DNA of 64,000 nt from JANQSS01 sp965249735 (GCA_965249735.1 CBDFMS010000018.1:1-64000), one strand, 5' to 3'. Positions 8,403 to 18,920 are shown, counted from the first letter of the stretch. Notes: a model not told the origin generated them from the letters alone. Numbers and translations are program-made.

Positions 8403-10864
8403 TTATATTCCACCTCCATTGGAGCCGGAAGTTCTACGTTTCTCTTCTTCTAATCCAGTACTTCTTCGTCGCGATTTTATTTTATCGTTACCAAAATTGT
8501 ACGTTAAATTCACTTTGAATCTGCGACTTTCACGGCCTCCTCGACCATCCAATCGAAGTTGTCCAAACTCATTCGTTGCATGCCATTCCTGGCTTTTAAA
8601 TACATCACTAACACCAACTTTCACACTGAACTTGTCATCCATAAAGTTTTTCTGAACGCCCACGTCTACATTCCAGTATTCGTCGGTTTCGAAATTTCCA
8701 CCCCAAATTCCAGGACTGTTGAAAAATCCGGAGATTTCCAAATTATATCCTTTTGGTAATTGAATGGTATTTTGTCCAAAAATGCTTACAAAGGTGGCTT
8801 CTACGTCCACATTCTTTTCATCCGTGAAGCGACTCGTTCCGGGTTTAGATTTATTATTAATATAATTTCCGGACACATTCATGTATACACTCCACCATTT
8901 TGTTGGACTAAAAGGATAGCTTACTGTCAAAGACAAAGCATCCTGACTCGCCAGATTTTCCCAAGTTAAGAACGATCGTTGTCCATCCTCGGTATCTGTG
9001 ATCCGGGTAATTAGATCTTCTGTTCGACTATACTAAGTGTCGTATTCAGGCTATAATTAAATGTATGACCAAGTTGAAAATTATTTGTGTACTCAGGACT
9101 TAAAAATGGATTCCCTTTTCTAAAAGCCAACTCGTCGAGCTTAAATTCAAATGGGTTTAAATCCTGATAGTTTGGTCGATTTAATCGTCTGCTATATGAC
9201 AATCGAAAGGAATTTTTTTCATCAGCTTTATAAGTAACGCCAAGACTCGGAAAAAAATCGAGGTAGTCTTTTTTATTGACTTCGCTTTCCGCTCCATTCA
9301 TGGCATCCAATTCTCCATTACTATTGGTTTGCTCTACTCTCAGACCAATCTGATAGTTCCACTTGTCCTTACCTCGTTGAAAGTTAAAATAAGCAGCGTT
9401 GACATTTTCCTCATATAAGAATCTATTGGATCGATTAATATCCAGCACACGCTCTCCGTTATCGTTAACATCATAAAACATGTAATCATTATACGTTTCT
9501 ACCAATGCAAGTTTTCCACCATACCCAAGTGTTCCTTTAAGGAATGGTTGTTCAAAATCAATCTTGAACGTGTATACATCTATATCCGTCTCCGCATCTG
9601 CAGCGTAATCAATGGATTCTATGAGTTCCTTTGACTGACCATCCAAATATGCATTCGGCTGATCAGACAACGAAGTCGTGCGAAACAGTCCGTAATCCAA
9701 ATCTACATTTGTAGTTAAACCTTTCTTATTGTCAAATACATAATTTAGATTGAAATTGTAATTATTCCGGTCATCCTGCATATTGTTTTGAGCACTCAGG
9801 ATTTGATCCAAGACTCCGGTACTTTCATCATAATATATATTGGATGCACTGTTATTCTCGCTAGTACCGTCCATGATGAAAGCATTAACGAGTACTCCAA
9901 ATGTACTTTTCTCACTGGCATAATAATCAGCTCCAATCTTTACATTGTGGCTTTTGCGGTCGTTCAGAATAGTGGCATCCTGATCATATAGGCTTGGTGA
10001 AATGTATCGTTTGAATTTGAGAAATTGTTCATTCTCATTTTTTGAATAATTATAACTTCCAAAAAAATTGGATTTCTCTCCCCTATTGTTAAGCTGAATA
10101 CCTGCATCATAAGATGTATGTTGGGCCATAGCAATCCCGGACGTCAGTGTTACGTGCGTACCGATGTTTTGTTTCTTCTTAAGCCGAATATTAAGGATAC
10201 CTGCGTTACCTTCAGCTTCATATTTAGATGAAGGATTAGTAATAACTTCAATTTTATCTATTGAAGAAGAACTGAGTCCTCTTAAAAAGTTTGCTAAATC
10301 ACCTGCACTCAATGGCGAAGGTTTTCCATCTATATAGACAATGACACCACTTTTTCCCAACAACATGATATTTTCATCATTGTCGAGTATAACACCCGGT
10401 GCTTTTCTCAATAATTCCAAAGCATTCCCTCCTTGCGCATTGATCGAACCTGCCACATTGAATATGGTTTTATCGGGCTTAATTTCAATCATAGGACGCT
10501 TGGCTTTTACAACCACTTCTTCTAGATCTTCGGACATAGCAAGGAGTTGTATATCGCCCAGGTCATTCGTTTCCAAGGTAAGCTCCACCGGTTGTGTACG
10601 AAAATCCTGATACCCCACATAGGAAACTTGTATGATATATCGACCTAATGGCAATCCAGGTATATTGAAATGACCATTTTCATCCGTAGCATCGGCTTTG
10701 ATCAATTCTTCTGTGTCCTCTGATAACACCGCTATGGTAGCAAAAACCGCGGCTTCCTGAGAACTGATATAGACAGTCCCGCCGAGCGAGCTTAGTTGAC
10801 CCATCTGACCGAATAACGCAGTGGTGAATAGGAATAGAGAAAAAATAATAGTAAATCGTTTCAT
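8403..10864 (-). pseudogene. Outer-membrane beta-barrel / TonB-dependent receptor-like protein, frameshifted
   Basis: From MKRFTIIFSL (ATG at 10862-10864) the protein has a signal peptide, a carboxypeptidase-regulatory-like domain (about 25-110), a plug-like domain (about 125-240) and a beta-barrel of the outer_membrane_beta-barrel_3 type. The frame stops at 9011 after NYSLNTTLSIVEQKI. A one-base shift near 9024-9036 restores LSYSRTEDLITRITDTEDG and joins it to the remaining barrel strands, which end at 8403 with the family's usual C-terminus. One missing T explains the break. It may be a recent pseudogene or an assembly error; if intact it would be about 820 residues. Confidence 0.8.
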
Positions 10865-11060
10865 GGTATTGAGGTTTAAACAACTTGACACAAACATCTA
10901 AATGCTTGGTGACTTGACTGATATCATTTCGACGAATGACGATAAATAACGGATTGATATATGAGAGTAATCGTATATGAGATTATTTCCTGAAACAACT
11001 GTTGAATAACTCTTCACATTCAATATCCTGAAGTTCTACAGTCAATTTCCTTTTTAAATT

Positions 11061-11093
11061 GGAAGATGCCAGTCAATCCGACTGGCATCTTCC
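11061..11093 (-). terminator. Hairpin terminator of the 11.1-kb gene
   Basis: The inverted repeat GGAAGATGCCAGTC (11061-11074) / GACTGGCATCTTCC (11080-11093) has a 14-bp perfect stem and 5-nt loop. It lies 43 bp beyond the stop of the reverse-strand gene ending at 11136, and T/A-rich sequence follows in that direction. A related hairpin follows the duplicate gene at 11907-11939. Confidence 0.75.
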
Positions 11094-11135
11094 TTTGTTA
11101 TTTGATACGCAAATAACTCTGTATTTCGATTTGAA

Positions 11136-11525
11136 TTATGAACTTGTGGAACTGGTAATTTGGGGTCGGGCTGCAAATTCATTTTCTTCAAACTTTGGTT
11201 CTAATTCAATACTTCCTGTTTTGAAATTATTTTTAGATGTTATTGCAATCGGTGTTTTAAAATCCTTATACCCAACATACGAAACTTCCAAAAGATAGTT
11301 CCCAGGCGCTAGATCCTCGAGCAAAAAGTTGCCCTGGTCGTCAGTTGATTCTGACGTGACTAGCTTATTATTGTCTGCGGAATAAATTTTAATTTCGGCA
11401 AATGGAGCTGTTTCTCCTTCTTCCATAAATACTTCACCTGCAAGCGTGGAGTTCATTTCATAAGTTGAAAATATGACAAAGCCACCCAGAACGATTGCAC
11501 AAATTGCGATAATTGAACGGATCAT
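11136..11525 (-). CDS. Small carboxypeptidase-regulatory-like (CarboxypepD_reg) protein, copy A
   Basis: This 129-residue protein has an N-terminal hydrophobic segment (about 3-22, signal anchor or signal peptide) and one beta-sandwich domain of the kind found at the N-terminus of Bacteroidota TonB receptors (GEVFMEEGETAPFAEIKIYS ... NYLLEVSYVGYKDF). It has no catalytic residues and no barrel. It is a close paralogue of the gene at 11983-12372, with identical or near-identical N-terminal halves. Function is unknown; an exported adhesion or cell-surface role is only a guess. Confidence 0.8.
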   Translation of the reverse strand: MIRSIIAICAIVLGGFVIFSTYEMNSTLAGEVFMEEGETAPFAEIKIYSADNNKLVTSESTDDQGNFLLEDLAPGNYLLEVSYVGYKDFKTPIAITSKNNFKTGSIELEPKFEENEFAARPQITSSTSS

Positions 11526-11906
11526 GATTAATTTTGTTTTCAGTTAATTGATTATTAGATAATTTCTATACTTCAAATATGGACCAGATTATGGAATAGT
11601 GATAGAGTTGTTCGACTAATACATTAAATTATCGTATTAAAATATTAAATGCAATTTCTTTAAATACCGGCTACAAACCATACAGTTAGGATGTCATACC
11701 CACTTCGGACATGCAGCCGGACTCGGCTCAACTGATAGCACATGCTAATTGATCTTCAATAATTATGTTTACAAAAATTAGGGAACAATAATTTCCGACC
11801 GATATAATACCAGTTTACCATCAGTCTAATTTATTTATAGATCAACGACTCCAATGAGTAGATAAAATACCAGAAAGTAGACCTACATGAAATAACGGCA
11901 AAAAGA

Positions 11907-11939
11907 AAAGATGCCAATCAAACATTGATTGACATCTTT
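11907..11939 (-). terminator. Hairpin terminator of the 12.0-kb gene
   Basis: The stem AAAGATGCCAATCA (11907-11920) / TGATTGACATCTTT (11926-11939) has a single mismatch that becomes G-U in reverse-strand RNA. It follows the gene ending at 11983 and mirrors the terminator of the neighbouring paralogue, so the terminator was duplicated with the gene. Confidence 0.7.
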
Positions 11940-11982
11940 CTGTCCTGAATAAAAACAAGACAATAATTGATTTTACAAAATA

Positions 11983-12372
11983 CTATGATCTTGAAAGACT
12001 TGCAGTATTTGGTCGTGCTGCAAATTCAGCATCATTAAATTTTGGCTCTAATTCTATACTCCCGGTATTGGTTTCTTTATCAGAGCATATTGCTAAAGGC
12101 GCTTTGTAATCTTTATATCCGACATAGGAAACTTCCAAGACGTAGTCACCAGGTTGCAGGTCTGCGAGAGAAAAATTTCCATCTTCATCTGCTGATTCTG
12201 TTTTAACCAGTTGGTTATTGTCAGCGGAATAAATTTTAATTTCGGCGAAAGGAGCTGTTTCTCCTTCTTCCATAAATACTTCACCTACTAGGTTGGTGGT
12301 CGTTTCATAATTTGAGTATATGATAAAGCCACCAAGGACGATTGCACAAGTTGCGATAATTGAACGGATCAT
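11983..12372 (-). CDS. Small carboxypeptidase-regulatory-like protein, copy B
   Basis: This 129-residue paralogue of copy A has the same length, the same start (MIRSIIA.CAIVLGG), the same GEVFMEEGETAPFAEIKIYS block and a similar C-terminus (SIELEPKF...EFAARP). The differences lie mainly at 22-30 and 55-100. Upstream DNA is also conserved between the copies (TCGACTAA.ACAT.AAATTATCGTAT near 11610-11640 and 12458-12485). The tandem duplication therefore spans promoter, gene and terminator. Confidence 0.8.
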   Translation of the reverse strand: MIRSIIATCAIVLGGFIIYSNYETTTNLVGEVFMEEGETAPFAEIKIYSADNNQLVKTESADEDGNFSLADLQPGDYVLEVSYVGYKDYKAPLAICSDKETNTGSIELEPKFNDAEFAARPNTASLSRS

Positions 12373-12605
12373 GATTAATTTGGTTTTTTTGTTAATTACA
12401 ATTAGATTATTTCAATGACTCAAAAGTCGCATTGAAAATTGTTCCGGCACGGACTTGTTCGACTAAAACATCAAATTATCGTATGAAAATGATGGAAAAA
12501 GTAAAGATTCACATTAAGTTAATATCCCCTTAACTTTTCCATAAGAGACCTTTGCCCAACATCTCAAATATGGCCGATATGCATGGAAATTGAGGAGAAA
12601 TCAGT

Positions 12606-13097
12606 CTATTGCGGAACGATGAAGGTATCGCGCTTTACTTTGGCCTCGTATCGGGCCTTTCGCATAGTTTGGTAATACAGCGCCTGTTCCTCCACGTTTA
12701 GAGCAGATTCATTCAAGTGTCTATGGAAGCTGACGAGCATAAATTGTGACATGTCTTCGGGATGATGAACTCCCAGGGTCTTAATGTGATGGGACAAACG
12801 GCTACCTTGATAGAACCCCCAATTGATTATCATCCATCGGCCTAGTCCTCCTTTTAATTTTGCTGCTACGACCGCCTCCTCAGCTTTTTGGAACTTCATT
12901 AAGCTCTGTGGCCCGGAGAGTCTTTTCAACTCCTCAAATGCATCATCTAAATTCTCCGGAATATAAACACCATCAATCCGCGACAACTGAATCCGTTCGT
13001 TATAGATCTTGTTATACTCGATTTCCTCTTCGGATAGTTCCTGGCTATGCAGACTACATCCGGCAAAAATCAATATAAGTAGTAGAAGGATTCTCAT
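12606..13097 (-). CDS. Hypothetical lipoprotein
   Basis: This 163-residue protein begins MRILLLLILIFAGCS, a short signal peptide with a plausible lipobox (FAGC, Cys14). The mature part is charged and helical, with no recognised domain. It is probably anchored to a membrane on the periplasmic side. It stands alone, with about 220 bp on either side before the next genes. Confidence 0.65.
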   Translation of the reverse strand: MRILLLLILIFAGCSLHSQELSEEEIEYNKIYNERIQLSRIDGVYIPENLDDAFEELKRLSGPQSLMKFQKAEEAVVAAKLKGGLGRWMIINWGFYQGSRLSHHIKTLGVHHPEDMSQFMLVSFHRHLNESALNVEEQALYYQTMRKARYEAKVKRDTFIVPQ

Positions 13098-13244
13098 GAC
13101 TCAAAAATAACGTCAAAGATAGATGAATGTGGTATCCGAATGGCCATAAATTTTCGTTAAGAAATGATATTTGTCGGTATAGCAATCTATTCACGGATAT
13201 TTGGAACAGATGCAGGAAGCCGTTCAAGGAATATCTCCAAAATG

Positions 13245-13282
13245 AAAAGAAGCCCTTCCCGATAACGAGAAGGGCTTCTTTT
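13245..13282. terminator. Strong bidirectional rho-independent terminator
   Basis: The perfect inverted repeat AAAAGAAGCCCTTC (13245-13258) / GAAGGGCTTCTTTT (13269-13282) has a 10-nt loop and A/T tails on both sides. It lies 30 bp past the stop of the reverse-strand T9SS gene ending at 13312. Confidence 0.85.
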
Positions 13283-13311
13283 AAGCTTTATGTAATTCAA
13301 CAGAACTACAA

Positions 13312-15648
13312 TTATTTCATCACAGTAATTGGCACTTGTTTTTGGCCTAATGCTGTCTGGATATTTACCAGGTACATTCCGGCTGACAAATTGCTAACAT
13401 CCTGTGTTGTACTGTATTCAAATATTTCACCAAGTTTTTGGAATGACTGAACACGACCGTTCATATCAGTGATCATGATCGTGGTCTCTGTTCGTTCATC
13501 GAAATTCAATTCGATATTGACAATATCAGTTGTCAATGTCGGATATACATTCGCTTGAATTTCCGTTAATTCAATATCCTTGGCATCCACTGTATTTGCT
13601 ACACGTAAACGAACTACAGGATAGTACTCCGTAAATCCAGAGAAATATTCACCTGTTCCGTTCCAGTTTTGTAGAATTCCAGGAACGCCGGGAAGGTCAT
13701 CACCATTAACTCCTGCAAGTCCTACGGCCTCGCCATTGAATTCAGAAAGAAGTGCATAGGTCGAACCGGCATCCAACGTTAACGAAGCCAGAGGGCTACC
13801 ATTTTCATCTAACCAGTCACCGTTTTCAACATTCAACTCGAATAATTGATTTTGACCCAATCCAGCTGGATTAACAGCTGCCAGGGCAACAATTGAAAGG
13901 AAAGGATGATCAAGCGGGCCTGTTCCAGGCATGTTCAATTCACCAGTAAATTGAGGATAGTTATCATTAGGATCTTCCCATTTCAACAAATACATGACAA
14001 ACGCTTCATCATCTAACGTACCGTCAGTTGCAGAACAGGCTGTTTGTACACCTACAAATTCTCTATCAGCTTCAGCGGCTTGGCTACTGATTGTATAAAA
14101 TGGTCCCCAATAGAAAGGATCATTAGTACTCGTGCTGAAGGCTGTAATATCGGCTTCATCCGCCAACTCCTTACCAAATAGGTCTTCGGTTACAGCAAAA
14201 TCAAAGCTCTCGTCTGTATCGCCAGGAAATTCATCTGTTTGTCCATCTACAGAAAGATTATATTCGATCATATAACTTCCAACAGGAAAATCCGGAGCGA
14301 TGCTATTAAATAAAATCGTATCCCTGGTTAAAGCAGGAATGGTCCGTGTATCTGTTTGTGACATCATTTCATTACCCTGATCATCAACAATTTTTACTGT
14401 TGTGATAAATTCTGCATCATCTTGAATACCGGCATTCCATACGTTTGCTGAAAAACCGAAAGTGTCGGTCATCAGGTGATTAACCGGTGTTGCAAAAGAC
14501 AATGGAGTAAAAAATGCGCCTTCCAATTTAGGATCGTAATCCGCTGGTCGAACCAGTGCTACATCATCAACCATCCAGTTGTAATATCCTCTGGATCTGT
14601 TGTAGATCAATTTAAATCTGAAATTTTCAGCACCGATTGCATCAGGTACTACGAGGTTAAATGGTTCTGCATTAAAATATGAAGATCCACCTGTATTCTG
14701 CTCACTTCGGGTTGGTACATTGACAGGATTCGTCCATGTTGTACCACCATCCAAACTCCAGGCCAAGGCTGTTCCAAGTTCACCATCAGACTCACTGATA
14801 GAAATTGGAAGATTGAATTGCCAGAATCGGATAGCAACTGCCGTGAAATTAGATGCATCGATGACAGGAGATATGAACTCACTGTTCAAAGGACCGACGC
14901 CTGTTCCACAATCGTAAGCAGAACCACCGCTTAAGAATCCATCAGCATCCATGAAAGCAGCACCATTATTACCTGTAGGAGATTGAATTCGGAAAGAACC
15001 ACAGCTACCATCTGTCACAGGAAGTTCTGCTCTTGTCCAGACAGCACCAGTATCGGAAATCCCTACGGTCGTCCAACCATTTGTCGCGAAATCTTCGTCG
15101 AAGTCTGCGCCATCGGCACCGTCTCCCCAGAGTACATCATCAAATCCCCAGTTGTCAAAAAATATTCGGGCAGTCACATCTTCGTTTGCCATTACATTTT
15201 TAATAGTCTGACAATCACTACTTGACAACATAACGTGTGGAATCGTGATATCATCGGCAAAATCTCCAGCAGCCATATTGAATACTTCATCCAGATTATT
15301 ACACAGGATAGCTGCTATTGCGCCACCGACTTGTGCATTATAAGCTTTTATACTGAAGTTACAAGTTCCGCGATCTGATACGGCAATTTTACCAGCAATA
15401 TCATTTGTTACCGCATTACAACCCTCATTTGGCATGGCTGTACCGTCCTCGGTAATGACCAGTGTACCATTAACTTCCGGAGTTGCATTTCCTCCATAAT
15501 TCGCGACTCCTATCGTATAGGTTTTAGCTATACCGGCCGGGGAGGTTACCTCCAGGGTCATTTGAGCCGTCATTGCAAAACCGACAAAGGCCACTAAAGC
15601 CACTGTAAATGCCTGTTTTGCAATTGATTGAGTAAACAATTTTCTCAT
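13312..15648 (-). CDS. Secreted PA-domain protein with T9SS C-terminal sorting domain
   Basis: Starting at MRKLFTQSIAKQ (ATG 15646-15648) it is 778 residues with a clear signal peptide ending near FAMTAQ. A protease-associated (PA) domain follows at about 35-150, seen as GKIAVSDRGTCNFSIKAYNA and VGGAIAAILCNN. The middle contains beta-sandwich regions resembling MAM/jelly-roll domains and a CARDB-like stretch. The last 80 residues (VYPTLTTDIVNIELNF to LGQKQVPITVMK) form a type A sorting domain that directs export by the type IX secretion system to the cell surface. No protease active site was recognised, so the role may be adhesive or substrate binding. The strong terminator downstream suggests a single-gene unit. 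Confidence 0.85.
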   Translation of the reverse strand: MRKLFTQSIAKQAFTVALVAFVGFAMTAQMTLEVTSPAGIAKTYTIGVANYGGNATPEVNGTLVITEDGTAMPNEGCNAVTNDIAGKIAVSDRGTCNFSIKAYNAQVGGAIAAILCNNLDEVFNMAAGDFADDITIPHVMLSSSDCQTIKNVMANEDVTARIFFDNWGFDDVLWGDGADGADFDEDFATNGWTTVGISDTGAVWTRAELPVTDGSCGSFRIQSPTGNNGAAFMDADGFLSGGSAYDCGTGVGPLNSEFISPVIDASNFTAVAIRFWQFNLPISISESDGELGTALAWSLDGGTTWTNPVNVPTRSEQNTGGSSYFNAEPFNLVVPDAIGAENFRFKLIYNRSRGYYNWMVDDVALVRPADYDPKLEGAFFTPLSFATPVNHLMTDTFGFSANVWNAGIQDDAEFITTVKIVDDQGNEMMSQTDTRTIPALTRDTILFNSIAPDFPVGSYMIEYNLSVDGQTDEFPGDTDESFDFAVTEDLFGKELADEADITAFSTSTNDPFYWGPFYTISSQAAEADREFVGVQTACSATDGTLDDEAFVMYLLKWEDPNDNYPQFTGELNMPGTGPLDHPFLSIVALAAVNPAGLGQNQLFELNVENGDWLDENGSPLASLTLDAGSTYALLSEFNGEAVGLAGVNGDDLPGVPGILQNWNGTGEYFSGFTEYYPVVRLRVANTVDAKDIELTEIQANVYPTLTTDIVNIELNFDERTETTIMITDMNGRVQSFQKLGEIFEYSTTQDVSNLSAGMYLVNIQTALGQKQVPITVMK

Positions 15649-15768
15649 AAATAATAATTTTTTGATATTAAACGATTTGATAATATATGGTGCCTTGTAA
15701 AAAGCAGCAAACAAAAATACACATTTATAATTGACATATAGAAATAAGTACCAACCTTTTATAGAATC

Positions 15769-16740
15769 CTAGACGTCGTTTATAAGTTCATTAATTGAAA
15801 CAGGTGCTACGCCGATTTTTTGACATACAATTTTACCTGCTTTATTAGCTACAACACCTGTGACTTCTTCCCCTAAACCTGCATATAACATTAACGCACT
15901 AACAGCCAGGACCGCGTCTCCCGCTCCACAGACATCGACGATCTCATCTTTCTCAGCCGGGACAATAATAGAATCTGCATTCGATTTGCTTAAATAAACT
16001 CCGCGATCCGATAAGGTGATCATACAATATTCAGGATTTATACTATTCTCCAGGTCATCTTTTACACGATCAAGATCGTCGAGTTCCGGAGCCACATCCC
16101 TGTTAAAAGCCTGGCTTATTTCCTTTAAGTTAGGTTTAAACAAATTCACATTTCTATAGGCAAAGAAATTTTCAAATTTGGGATCCACAGCAATAAATAT
16201 GTTTTTATCCTTGCATATACTTACCACGTTTTCAATCAATTCTTTCGTCAATACACCTTTGTTATAGTCTTGCAGGATCAAGATGTCCAGCGCTTCTTCA
16301 TTTACCATTTCATTGAAACGATTAATCAAACCATCTACTTCGCTTGGACTCAAAGCATCGCTTGATTCCATATCCAATCGCAGTAGTTGTTGGTTATTCC
16401 CCATCAATCTCGTCTTGACTGTAGTTTGGCGATTTTTGGTTTGAATAATATAGTGCTTCGAATGCCCCAAAGTACTCATCAGATCCACGAGTTCATTACC
16501 GGCCTTATCATCTCCAACAATGGAACAAACAATCGGGTGACTGCCCAACATTTTAATATTCAGGGCGACATTAGCCGCACCGCCAAGTCGATTGACCGTG
16601 CGTTCATGAAGTAAAACCGGGACAGGAGCCTCAGGAGAAACCCGGTCCACCCGTCCTACGATATAACTATCCAACATGATGTCTCCCAATATTCCGACGC
16701 GCTTGCCGTAAAAGGCTTCTGTCAAATTAATTTGATCCAT
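15769..16740 (-). CDS. rfaE1: D-glycero-beta-D-manno-heptose-7-phosphate kinase (PfkB/ribokinase family)
   Basis: This 323-residue protein corresponds to the kinase half of HldE/RfaE. It has the N-terminal GGAANVALNIKMLG signature and the C-terminal PfkB signature VDVCGAGDAVLAVSALM, where the Asp of GAGD is the catalytic base. Loops such as LFKPNLKEI are typical of heptose kinases. It phosphorylates heptose-7-phosphate at C1 for ADP-heptose and LPS core synthesis. The cytidylyl/adenylyltransferase half is absent here and would be a separate gene. It is 2 bp from the Kdo transferase gene upstream, consistent with an LPS operon. Confidence 0.85.
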   Translation of the reverse strand: MDQINLTEAFYGKRVGILGDIMLDSYIVGRVDRVSPEAPVPVLLHERTVNRLGGAANVALNIKMLGSHPIVCSIVGDDKAGNELVDLMSTLGHSKHYIIQTKNRQTTVKTRLMGNNQQLLRLDMESSDALSPSEVDGLINRFNEMVNEEALDILILQDYNKGVLTKELIENVVSICKDKNIFIAVDPKFENFFAYRNVNLFKPNLKEISQAFNRDVAPELDDLDRVKDDLENSINPEYCMITLSDRGVYLSKSNADSIIVPAEKDEIVDVCGAGDAVLAVSALMLYAGLGEEVTGVVANKAGKIVCQKIGVAPVSINELINDV

Positions 16741-16742
16741 AG

Positions 16743-17981
16743 TTAATCCTTCGTTTCAATCAGCTCTGAGTAAATGACTTCTGTTGATCCCTTGGCCGAT
16801 CTGACATAAGCCTGCGCTTTGTCACCGGCTTTTTGCCTGATATTTTCATCCAGAAGTCTTGTCAAAACCGTCAATAGTTCGTTACTGCTCTTTACACTAA
16901 ATGCTGCCTCGGCATTCATCAATTCTTGCGCTTCAATAAACTTGGTCGTCTCCGGACCAAAAAGGATAGGCATTTTGTAAACAGCAGGCTCAAATATATT
17001 ATGTAATCCTTGTTTAAATGCACCGCCGACGTATGCAATTGATCCATACTGATAGACATCTGCAAGTAACCCTACCGTATTCAAGACTAACACGTCTGAG
17101 GCTTTTGCCTCCTCTTCCGACCAATCTGTCCAGCGCAACACGTTGGAACCTATTCCCAAAATTATCCGATCGATAAATGATTGGCTAATTTCATGGGGGG
17201 CGATGATGACTTTGTATTGCTTGAGAATTTCTCCGATCACCGGCTGAAAAATTGCCCAATCCTCTGGCCAAATACTTCCCAACACAAGCACCTTACGATC
17301 CTTTACCCATAATCCCAATCCAGAAATTAAATTGTTTTCATGCATTTTGCGTTCGAGTACGCGATCAGCTCTTGTGTCACCTGAAACCACAGATGATATT
17401 CCAATATCTTGCAATAATTTTTTAGAAGATTCATCTGAAACAAATATGGAATTAATCTGCCTTAATCCTTTTCTAAATAAACCACCAAATTTGCTAAACA
17501 TGAATTGACCTGGTCGAAATTGCGCCGAAATCAAATAAAGTGGAATTTTTCTTTTGTGCAAGATAGAAATGAAATTAAGCCATAATTCATATTTAACGAG
17601 AAACACTTTACTGGGCCTTACCAAATCAATAAACAAATTCATGTTACTTTTCGTATCTATGGGTAAGTATACTATTTGATCAGCGTGCTCATAGTCTTTG
17701 GCCATTTCATATCCACTCGGCGAAAAAAAGGATAAATAAATCAATACATCCTTGTGATTTTCTTTAACTTTTTCGAGGAGCGGTTTAATTTGTTCAAACT
17801 CACCAAAAGAAGCACAATGAAAAAGTAAGCGTTCTTGATTTGTTGACGGGAAGTTCTTCAACTTTTTTTGGGCCTGAAGACCTTGATGGCGCAGACTTGC
17901 CTTTGTATTTAAATGACCAGCGACACCTTGGACAATCTGTCCGAGCCACATTGAAATATTATATATAATTGAACTGATCAA
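16743..17981 (-). CDS. waaA: 3-deoxy-D-manno-octulosonic acid (Kdo) transferase
   Basis: This 412-residue GT30-family enzyme has an N-terminal membrane-anchoring helix, the catalytic-region motif FHCASFGEFEQ at about residue 55, VKYELWLNF near 125, and the C-terminal GGAFKQGLHNIFEPA block that binds the nucleotide sugar. It adds Kdo to lipid A precursor at the inner membrane. The best start is TTG at 17981, because the YN.SMWLGQ region aligned with family N-termini lies right after it and no upstream ATG is in frame. It is co-oriented with and nearly abuts the heptose kinase gene. Confidence 0.9.
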   Translation of the reverse strand: MISSIIYNISMWLGQIVQGVAGHLNTKASLRHQGLQAQKKLKNFPSTNQERLLFHCASFGEFEQIKPLLEKVKENHKDVLIYLSFFSPSGYEMAKDYEHADQIVYLPIDTKSNMNLFIDLVRPSKVFLVKYELWLNFISILHKRKIPLYLISAQFRPGQFMFSKFGGLFRKGLRQINSIFVSDESSKKLLQDIGISSVVSGDTRADRVLERKMHENNLISGLGLWVKDRKVLVLGSIWPEDWAIFQPVIGEILKQYKVIIAPHEISQSFIDRIILGIGSNVLRWTDWSEEEAKASDVLVLNTVGLLADVYQYGSIAYVGGAFKQGLHNIFEPAVYKMPILFGPETTKFIEAQELMNAEAAFSVKSSNELLTVLTRLLDENIRQKAGDKAQAYVRSAKGSTEVIYSELIETKD

Positions 17982-18050
17982 ATTACATTTAAACCGACTA
18001 AAGAAAAGGCCTATAAGGCAATCTATACACCAATAATAATTTCGCTTTTA

Positions 18051-18869
18051 TTAATACCAAATGTCAACCGGGTCTCTATATGTCTTTATCGTAATCTGTA
18101 TACCAGCTTTCAATCCAATTAATAAATCAAATCGAGATTCAGTATCGAATTCCTTTGTACTATAATTATAACCTCTTTGGTTTTTGGTAAAAGCCTGAGT
18201 TAATTCAGTTCCGATAAACAGATTAAGGCGCCCACGCTCCTCAAGGTATTGATATCCTAAAAATTCAGTTAAGGCAAAACCACCCGAAAGCCTGTCGTAT
18301 CCTTTTATATAGTCATCATTAAAAAATGGCACAGAACCAGACGAATCTTTAAGTCTGATTTTATGTTGAGCCCATCCGGCACCTACTGTCCATTTTATAC
18401 CGCTAATATTGCGTTCACTCCATAAGTCATGAATACGACCAAACTTGGCAAACAAATTGATCCCACGTTCTTTGACATCAATTTCTGCAATTTGGTAATT
18501 GGCATCAATCAATCGCCCTTTATCGTCAACAATTTCACCGGCCACATTTTCTTTTACTTCATTTCCGAATAAAAATTGTCCTTCGACTCCGTAGATCCAT
18601 TTTTGATCCGCGAGAAATTCGAAATTTCCTCCTATTGAAAAATTCTGTCCAAAGCGATCAGCCATATCTGCACCAGGCCAATGAATTCCATAGAACATGC
18701 CGAGGTAAAGGCCATTCGTAGGATTCGTATCTTCTGAAGTTGTTTTCTTTTGTGAATCCGATTGTTGTGAGTACCCTTGCTTTGAAGAAAGCGAAAGGAT
18801 GAGGACAATCGGAAACACAAGCGTCAAAAGTCTCCAAAAAAAATTCATTTTGATATTGTTCTTTGTCAT
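18051..18869 (-). CDS. Hypothetical outer-membrane beta-barrel protein
   Basis: This protein has 272 residues (265 from the second Met at 18848). The signal peptide (MNFFWRLLTLVFPIVLILSL) is followed by a region rich in alternating aromatic/Gly patterns (GLYLGMFYGIHWPG, NLFIGTELTQAF) suggesting a small outer-membrane barrel. No named family was recognised. It lies 72 bp after the divergent promoter that also faces the DegT gene and precedes the LPS genes in the same orientation. Confidence 0.65.
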   Translation of the reverse strand: MTKNNIKMNFFWRLLTLVFPIVLILSLSSKQGYSQQSDSQKKTTSEDTNPTNGLYLGMFYGIHWPGADMADRFGQNFSIGGNFEFLADQKWIYGVEGQFLFGNEVKENVAGEIVDDKGRLIDANYQIAEIDVKERGINLFAKFGRIHDLWSERNISGIKWTVGAGWAQHKIRLKDSSGSVPFFNDDYIKGYDRLSGGFALTEFLGYQYLEERGRLNLFIGTELTQAFTKNQRGYNYSTKEFDTESRFDLLIGLKAGIQITIKTYRDPVDIWY

Positions 18870-18892
18870 AGTCTAAGTCAGATAGCCTTCCC

Positions 18893-18900
18893 TATATTTG
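18893..18900 (+). promoter_or_regulatory. Bacteroidota -7 promoter box (TATATTTG)
   Basis: TATATTTG matches the Bacteroidota TAnnTTTG consensus and lies 20 bp before the ATG at 18921. The following bases (CACGG) fit a start site a few nucleotides downstream. No TTG was found at the ideal -33 spacing, so this rests on the -7 box alone. Confidence 0.55.
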
Positions 18901-18920
18901 CACGGCAATAATAGAAAATT

